Origin: Castanea sativa
Lineage: Eukaryota; Streptophyta; Magnoliopsida; Fagales; Fagaceae
Assembly: GCF_040712315.1 (NCBI RefSeq)
Contig: NC_134020.1
Location: 8,846,936 to 8,910,935 of the forward strand
Length of the DNA stretch: 64,000 bases
Direction of reading: 5' to 3'
Shown here piece after piece: positions 57,503 to 64,000 of this stretch (the stretch's first letter is position 1; the number at the start of each line of letters is the position of its first letter). A model generated the notes under the pieces. That model was not told where the DNA came from. It did not search any database and saw only the letters and a program-made list of their open reading frames with translations. A program made the translations under genes and the position numbers.

Positions 57503-58679
57503 GACAAAATCTAAAAACAATAAACATGAATATAATAAGTAAATTGGACATTATCAATTTAGTATATAGGCATATAATATGGAACCTTAATAAAACCATA
57601 AAATAATATATGTAACGACAACCCAATCCCATGTTTAAAAGTCCTTGGAAGTAAGTAAATTATAAACACTACGATTGATTGAGAACTATTCTCATTATTA
57701 GTGCTATCATGATAACTCTTATTAAACACTAATAATATGTCGTGTTTCCTTTAACCTCTAAGTAATAATGACATAGCTCTGAAGGAAGGTTAACATTAAA
57801 CTTAGTCTAGTGTACATCATTGACTGAATTCTATGTGAGTCATTAAGTAACTCCATGGTAGCGTGGTCGTTCTTAATGTAAAAACACATATTATCCATCA
57901 TTAAGAAGTTTTACCTGTAGTACCATGAATTAAACACCCTCCAAAGAGAGCAAGGCATATACGCCAAGGCGATGTGCTTAATCACACTACTATAAACCGA
58001 CAATGGAGGCCGTGAGATCCAACTCTTGTATCTCACTCCCATTAGATGTTTTAAAATAAAGGTTTTATTTGGAAATCATATGTAATCTAAACACACACAG
58101 CCTTGCACTTTTAAAACTTGAAAACACTTAGAAAAATTATAAATTTCCTTCTTTCAATTGATCGAATGTGCCCCTCGATCGATCGAAAAAATTAAAAAAT
58201 TTGAACCTTACTATCTGCCTGGCTCGATCAGTACTCGATCGCTTCTCAATCGATCAAAAAATTAAATTTGATCGATCGACTAGCAATCGGGTATCAATCG
58301 AATCAAGAAAATTGGCCACCAATTCACTCGATCGATCGAAAGCAATTTTCAATCGATCGAAACTCGTGAACTTCGAATTTCCAGAATTTTTCCTGAAGCG
58401 TTTTCAATGGTTTTTCATGAACGAACAACCATCATATGAACATAATAGACAGAGATTGATATCTAAACTGATTTCCATTGATGTTAAAGCCTTAAAGTTC
58501 AAATTAACATACTTAATATCAAACTTAAGCAACATCATAACATCAATTTCAGTTTTCATCAAAACATAATTTCAATCACCATGCAGAAAATCAATCAAAT
58601 AACTTTCTAACATCATGAAACTATCATTCTTAATTCCAAAACTCACAAAACATGTTATACAAATTGGAAATTGAAGACC
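57503..58679 (-). other. Leader of copia F
   Basis: This 1.2-kb leader is collinear with that of C (shared ACAATGGAGGCCGTGAGATCC near 58000 and CCATCATATGAACATAAT near 58430). It contains the ATCGATCGA array. No coding signal is seen. Confidence 0.65.
58155..58361. repeat. ATCGATCGA palindrome array, copia F leader
   Basis: At least six ATCGATCGA-type palindromes. The spacer sequence differs from that in A and C (AAAAATTAAA instead of GAGAAAATTCTG), although the position is the same. Confidence 0.75.
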
Positions 58680-58691
58680 GCTCTGATACCA
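58680..58691 (-). promoter_or_regulatory. Primer binding site, copia F
   Basis: The minus strand reads TGGTATCAGAGC (initiator-Met tRNA), two bases from the 5' LTR. Confidence 0.85.
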
Positions 58692-58693
58692 TT

Positions 58694-60109
58694 TGATGGA
58701 AATATGCATGTACTCAATGAAAAAATAACGGATCTACTTCATTCGCAATCGATAACATGCACTATGTAAGTTTCAGAATTCAAGAACAAGAGAGCGTACC
58801 TTGGTGTGGTGAATTTCCAAACAAAGATCGGAAAAACTTGGGAATACTTTTAATTATCACTCCAATTCCACTTTACGCCCAAGATGTGTGGTCTCTCAAT
58901 CAGTTTTTGTTCAAGGGAGAATGAGAGAGTGTCCAACACTCACATACACACCATTTCACAATAGTGTTCTTTCAATTCTCTATAGAAAATTCTGTATATT
59001 TTTCCCTTTGTATCTAACTGATTATCTAATTGGGCTGACCTTTTGGGCCTTTCCAATTGGGCTTAAGTGTGTGGCTTGGAATGAGACCAAAAGGGACCAA
59101 TAAGACACTAGCTTCAATGAGTCTTGAGCTTTTCTATCAACTCTTGACAAGTCCAAAGTTGCCATTAACTATATTTAATAACACTATATAAATATAGTTG
59201 CACTATAGGCCTTATTTATAAATTATATCACAAGACTTTATTATACGTGCAACCCCTTCATAAAATATTCATAGTAATACAAAGTCATGAATGTAGACTA
59301 CCGCTTTGTAAATTACTACATCTTATTCTTGAGTACCCGGTTTAATCTTTTAAAGTTATTCATCATATATTTATGAAATCTAATTTCATAAATATATACT
59401 TTAGTAACTTTTTACCAAAGTGGTTAGGCCTAACTCTCTGAATAACTAAACCTATTAAACTTATCTCAAGAGAATATTTTATATCTCCGTTAAGAGATTA
59501 TGAATTCCATCTTGAGAATATATGTTCCATCAACACTAAATGTGATTGCCCAACATACTGAGGTTTTGATCGTAACTATAGATCTCACTCCTGATATATC
59601 AAAGCAACCTACACTTCATGATCTGGTCCATTGTCCTCTCAGAATTAAGAGTTCATGCAAATAGAAGTCGTGAGATTTATCATTCATTTGACAATTGTTA
59701 GGAGAATGATAAATCTCACAGCGGTCCAGTTCAATATGTTTTAACTCTTAAAACATATTAACACATCAACTAGAAGTCTCCACTTCCATGATCAAGAAAA
59801 ATAATCTTAGTTGATATGTTATAGTCTTCGTAGATGAAATGCCCAATTCCATCACCGACTATGAACTAAAATTCTAAGTTTACAAAGAACTTGTGATTTA
59901 TATCTTCTGTGACTTTTCACATAAATCACATACTATGCATCTCATGGACTATATGATAATGTCGCATATTCATGTTACCGTTATTTTGGATTATAATAAA
60001 ATAAATTTATCAATCACAATATTAAGTCACACATCATGTCATACATAATGTCATACATAATATCATGCATAACATCATACAATAGGATTATAGGGCACTA
60101 ATCCTAATA
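58694..60109 (-). repeat. 5' LTR of copia F (1416 bp)
   Basis: The minus strand starts at 60109 with TATTAGGATTAGTGCCC (terminal TG mutated to TA) and ends TTTCCATCA at 58694. Confidence 0.82.
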
Positions 60110-60770
60110 CCTATAAGCCCAGAGAACACCTGGTAGCTTGTCTGGCCATACTCCCTTTGCTCCCTTAAGCCAAGTCTTGATAATTTTCAGCAAGGATCGG
60201 TTTGCAACTTCTGCTTGGCCGTTCGCTTGTGGGTGGGAGGGTGAGGAATAATGATTTTTTATTCCAAGTTGCTCACAAAATTCTTTGAAAGGTGTGTTAT
60301 CAAATTGTCGTCTATTATCAGATATTAGTACCTTGGGTATCCCAAATCTGCATAAAATGTTCTTCTACACGAAGTTCTTGACATTTTGCTTAGTGATTTT
60401 CACCAAGGGCTCGACTTCCACCCATTTAGTAAAGTAATCGATCCCTACTACCAAAAACTTCATCTGCTTGGTTCCAAGCGAGAAGGGACTTAAAATGTCC
60501 AGTCCCCATTACACAAAGGGCCATGGGACCATCATCGGGGTCAAATACTTTGATGGTCGTCAAAGGACGCTGCTAAAGCACTGGCACTGGTCACATACTT
60601 TGACATAAGCCTTAACATCTGCTTGAATAGTTTGCCAATAAGAGCCTTCATGAACGACCTTATGGACTAGTGCTCTTGCTCCCGAATGATTTCCGCATGC
60701 TCCTTCATGTACTTCCCTCAACACATAATTCGACTCGTCTGAAGCTAAGTATCTTAAGTAAGGCTAAGAG
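60110..60770 (-). pseudogene. Element G integrase
   Basis: Stop-broken but clear: zinc motif VHEGACGNHSGAR...CDQCQ, core GLDILSPFSLGTKQ (Asp), FGIPKVLISDNRRQF (Asp), and SSPSHPQANGQAEVANRSL (Glu), then WLKGAKGVWPDKLPGVLWAY. Coding homology stops at the copia F LTR end inside the LWAYR block. Confidence 0.75.
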
Positions 60771-61120
60771 AAGCCTCGCTTATATAGTACCTCGTCTATG
60801 AGGACATACTTGGCAGCTCTAATCCTCAACTTCCTAGCCTTATCCTTGTCTTCCGAGAGCCTTCAATCTTTAAGATAAACTATTATTGGAGTTATCCAAT
60901 TTCCTTCTCCTTCAATTTGTTGTACCTCCGGAAGATCTATGCTCGGCATATATTGGACTTGGTCATGGTCATCCATTACTCCCCCTGCTAAAGCTACTTT
61001 TGCCAAGACATTCGCTTCCATGTTCTCCTCCCATAGGAGTTGAACAAAAATGGCTTCTTTGAATCTTTTGACGAGTCATTTTACTTTGTTGAGGTACTTC
61101 TTCTTTCGGTCTTCCTTGGC

Positions 61121-61417
61121 TTAACACATTCCATTCACTTGATTAATGATCAACTGAGAATCTCCTTGAACAACTACTGACTCTGCCCCCAAGGACTTAG
61201 CCAATTCCAATTCTTTGATAAGAGTTTCGTATTCAGCTTCATTGTTAGTAATTTGGTATTGTAGACAGACTGCGTATTTCAACTTATCTCCTTCTGGGGA
61301 CTTGAGTATAACTCCTATCCCCCCTACATATAACGTGGACGAGCCATCTACATTGATGACCCACCTTTGAGCCCCTTCCTCTTTGTCCAACTCGTCATGA
61401 CCAGAAATGAACTCCAT
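61121..61417 (-). pseudogene. Element G second RNase H (archaeal-type)
   Basis: A 98-residue frame: WVINVDGSSTLYVGG (Asp), ITNNEAEYETLIKELELAK (Glu) and VVVQGDSQLIINQVNG (Asp). All three acidic residues remain. A TAA follows where the domain should continue. Confidence 0.8.
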
Positions 61418-61429
61418 AATGAAATTTGC

Positions 61430-61702
61430 TAATGCTTGTGCTTTTATCGCATTTCTTGGTTGGTACCTGATATCAAACTCACTAAGCCCTACGACACATT
61501 AAATTAGTCGTCCTGTGGATGATCTGTCTTCTTTAGTGGATGATCATCGCCTTCTTTAGTGGATGATCTGTCAAGACATTGATGACATGAGCCTGAAAGT
61601 AATGTCTTAGCTTCCTAGAAGCCATGACCAAAGCAAAGGCTTGCTTTTCCATCATTGGATATCGTTCTTCCGCTCCTCTTAGCGCTCGGCTTGTATAGTA
61701 AA
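61430..61702 (-). pseudogene. Element G RT-linked RNase H C-terminal part
   Basis: A broken frame contains SRALRGAEERYPMMEKQAFA and LRHYFQAHVINVLTD. A local triplication (61515-61575) expands it. It is cut at 61702 by the LTR. Confidence 0.7.
61515..61575. repeat. Short tandem triplication in element G
   Basis: GTGGATGATC(TGT/ATCG)CTTCTTTA is repeated at 61515, 61536 and 61559 (units of 21-23 bases). Confidence 0.75.
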
Positions 61703-63190
61703 TGTTGTGAAATTTTAAAATACTCGCAAGTGTACGAACCGTACCGAAGTATAGTTTGACAAGAACGAGGTCGAACCCACAGGGACTTGAATGAACGTAG
61801 GAAAATTAATCAAATCTTAACCAAATTAATCCTAATCTAGTTTAATAAAAATTGGTTGTTTTGAAATTAAATAAACTAAGCAAATAGTTAAACTAAGCAA
61901 AAGATATAAAGCAATAAAAAGATGTAAACAATTAAGGGAAAGGAATTAAGGTTTTGGAATCCACCTTGAAAGTCATATCAACATATATTTATGATCATTA
62001 ATTTTTTCCCAACTACTACATGATAATCTAGAAATCAATCTTGCTATCATGGAAAATATTCTCATTAAAATCCTTATTTTAAAAATCAAAAGCATGTTCT
62101 TCTTCGCTTCTTAAGTATAAAATCAAATCATCAATTGCATCCGTAGCCAAACAAATCATAAGATATATCCAATTCTAAAAATCAAATCATAAATTGTATC
62201 CACTGACAGACAAATCACAAGCAATATCCAATTTTATAATCAAGAATTAATAAACCAAGCATTCAATTAATTAAGACAAATCCTAAATCATGAGAAAAAC
62301 ATGATTGAACTCATATCTAGAATCTCATCTTAGTTAATTGATATGAAGCAAGAACAATTTAAATCATTAAAGAACAACTATTGTGGGAAAAATCAAATCA
62401 CATAAATATTACTAATAATCCTTAACAAGGTTTCATCCTCAACCCTAATTATAAATTTAGCTACTCATAATAATTAAAATAAAATACAAGAATAAAATAC
62501 TAAACATTAAACTAGACAAATAAAATAAAACTAACTGTCATGGAAGAAAACCAAAGAAGTAGCCGCACTCTCTATATTTAGCCCCCAGCCCTAGCACTAG
62601 GCCCCCTTGTATTTTGCCCTAAAGAGCCTTTAAATAGGTCAAGGAATCCTATTACAAGTTGAATTCCCGTTTGGGGAAAATTCTAGATTTTTAGGCTTCA
62701 CTTAACTGACAATTTTGGCTCATTTAAAGTCATAATTCGGACTTCTGGTAAACTACAAAGTTGTAGCCCTTTAAGTTAAATTTTCAGCCCAACTTGAATC
62801 ATCTAAATTGGACATCTGAGCCGAAATTTATGCCAAAAATACTAACTGATGTGCAGGCTGGAATCCTAATCCGAATTGAACTTGTATTTGATGCAAATTT
62901 CCTTTGATTCCCTGCTCCAATTAGACTTAAATTTAATTGGGTTGGTCTTCTTTAATTTCATCATGGCCTTTGTAAAAGTAAAGTCCATTAGCTTTCCTCT
63001 TTGCACAAATCCACTTATTTAATTCCATTCTCCTACAAAAGATAAATTCACGCAATAAGATTCAATTAAGCACAAAATTGATTATTCACCATTATTCCAA
63101 AACCAAATATAAAATGCATGAATTACCTCAAAATAAGTATGATAATGTTTTCTAACAATGATATAAATATGCAAAATTAAGCTATTATCA
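61703..63190 (-). repeat. Athila-type LTR (about 1488 bp)
   Basis: The minus strand starts TGATAATAGCTTAATTTTGC at 63190, as in element E, and is collinear with E's LTR through TTTGCCCTAAAGAGCC to GACCTCGTTC. The last part diverges, ending near TTCACAACA at 61703. The flanks are GTAAA and ATGCA and do not match. The left neighbour is Tat pol and the right neighbour a different gypsy element, so this is a solo LTR with a rearranged flank, or an LTR left by deletion. Confidence 0.7.
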
Positions 63191-63237
63191 ATGCACATCA
63201 GTAAACTGGCTTCTGTATTCTCCTTTCTTCTCTAATC

Positions 63238-63435
63238 AATGCCGATGAGAATCAACAAGCATTCAAGGATCCATTGCATGTTCCAGTTGGGCCTATTACA
63301 AGGGCAAGATCCAAGAAGATCAAAGAAGCACTTAATGGGCTGATTCAAGAGATTTGGGTTGATTCTAACGCAGGACATTCCAAGCTTGACCCAAAGGAGG
63401 ATGAAAGCGTAATAAATTTAATTCAAGCTATTTAG
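63238..63435 (+). pseudogene. C-terminal tail of another Ty3/gypsy polyprotein
   Basis: A plus-strand frame ends at TAG 63433-63435. It reads DPLHVPVGPITRARSKKIKEALNGLIQEIW, then an acidic tail ending INLIQAI. The GPITRAR.KKI.EALNGL motif is the usual end of the pol of a widespread plant gypsy group, just before the 3' LTR. The upstream part is replaced by the Athila-type LTR at 63190. Confidence 0.65.
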
Positions 63436-63449
63436 GGCTGATCTGGCTT

Positions 63450-64000
63450 AATTGGGAGTGATTTATGGCGTGAATTAATGGCTGATTGACTTTCCAGCTC
63501 TATATCAGTTAAGATAGATTTTTTCCTATTTTGGATCTGCTAATTTCAGACCAAATCAACTTTTATTTAGGGTTTTATTATTTAGTACGTTTTTTAGGTA
63601 TTTTCCTTGTTTTTAGGTGCATTTAATGCTTTTTAGGTCAAACTTGATTCCTGATATGGTAAGGTATCAATTAGGGGTTATTTTAGAATATATTTTCTTG
63701 TCTGTCAAGTTTTGTGGAGTCCTTAAATAGGCTCTGAAGTCTGTAAACATTTTTTAGAATATTATTGAATAAAATTCAGAAAGGTGAGGCTTTGCTCTCT
63801 TTTGGTTCTTCAAGAACTGTGAACTTATCAAGGATTCTCCTTGTGGCGTTCAAACTTTATACCTTTGGTTCGTGATTCTTTATAATCATTGGGTCAAGGT
63901 CAACTTATACATTTGGTTCGCGTTTCAATTATAAACGTTGGGTCAGGGTTTCTATCATAAATCTGATTTTTAGCTTTCCTGGGTTAAATATTCTAATATT
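63450..64000 (+). repeat. 3' LTR region of the right-edge gypsy element (start approximate)
   Basis: It follows the pol tail and contains CCTTAAATAGGC at 63721-63732 (TATA-like) and AATAAA at 63768-63773. Near-repeats CTTTGGTTCGTG and TTTGGTTCGCG follow at 63860-63930. The LTR is cut by the window end, and I could not fix its first base. Confidence 0.5.

Larger units (their letters stand above)
53336..60109 (-). mobile_element. Copia F: Ty1/copia element with truncated 3' LTR
   Basis: The full 5' LTR (58694-60109), primer site (58680-58691), leader, gag, protease, integrase, RT, RNase H and purine tract are present on the minus strand. Only ~185 bp of the 3' LTR remain (53336-53520). The right end sits in Tat-type integrase of element G. 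The predicted duplication is CCTAT (60110-60114); the left copy is lost. It is the most complete copia gag-pol in the window but has many stops. Confidence 0.85.
60110..61702 (-). mobile_element. Element G: Ty3/gypsy Tat-type pol fragment
   Basis: The minus-strand order is RNase H (61430-61702), second RNase H (61121-61417), zinc-binding and integrase core (60110-60770). This arrangement with an extra RNase H before integrase is characteristic of Tat-type elements. It is cut on the right by an Athila-type LTR and on the left by copia F. Confidence 0.78.

Overview
The window is plant nuclear DNA made almost entirely of nested, decayed LTR retrotransposons. I see no host gene, tRNA gene, rRNA gene or CRISPR array that I can defend. 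The plant assignment rests on Ty1/copia elements with an initiator-Met tRNA primer site, Ty3/gypsy Athila- and Tat-type polyproteins, an Asp-tRNA primer site, and high AT content. A woody eudicot is likely; I cannot name the species.

Left block (1-30.5 kb). All of this can be read as one nest. A minus-strand Tat-type gypsy element (Tat2, RNase H/RT/linker at 23.85-26.29 kb, leader and part of its 5' LTR at 29.4-30.5 kb) was hit in its RNase H by a second Tat element of the same family (Tat1; 5' LTR about 22.77-23.85 kb, leader 22.3 kb, linker 7.15-8.49 kb). Tat1 carries copia A (minus, 1-7152, cut by the window start) and copia C (minus, 8492-22312, flanked by matching ATAAC duplications). 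Copia C holds a plus-strand, 5'-truncated copia B (9020-12567) in its 3' LTR and a 2.9-kb TG...CA element (19369-22257, CATAA duplication) in its 5' LTR. Tat2 also carries a plus-strand, 5'-truncated copia D (26287-29395).

Middle block (30.5-53.3 kb). A decayed repeat stretch is followed by an isolated minus-strand LTR (32031-33006) and a 100-bp tandem repeat. Then comes a near-complete minus-strand Athila-type element E (34118-44888), with both LTRs, Asp primer site, gag, protease, RT, RNase H and integrase, all with stops or frameshifts. A solo copia LTR (41701-43087, GGATT duplication) sits inside its gag. From 45 to 52 kb there are LTR fragments, simple repeats and unassigned AT-rich DNA. 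At 52.2-53.3 kb two opposed TATA regions flank G-box motifs and the start of a small reading frame, which is cut off by copia F.

Right block (53.3-64 kb). Copia F (minus, 53336-60109, 3' LTR truncated) is inserted in the integrase of a third Tat-type element G (60110-61702). G ends at an Athila-type LTR (61703-63190), followed by the plus-strand C-terminal tail and LTR of another gypsy element running off the window.

No element looks able to move by itself: every pol has stops or lost catalytic residues. The copia copies belong to closely related families sharing LTR, leader and pol, so they can be compared with each other to date losses and define ends.
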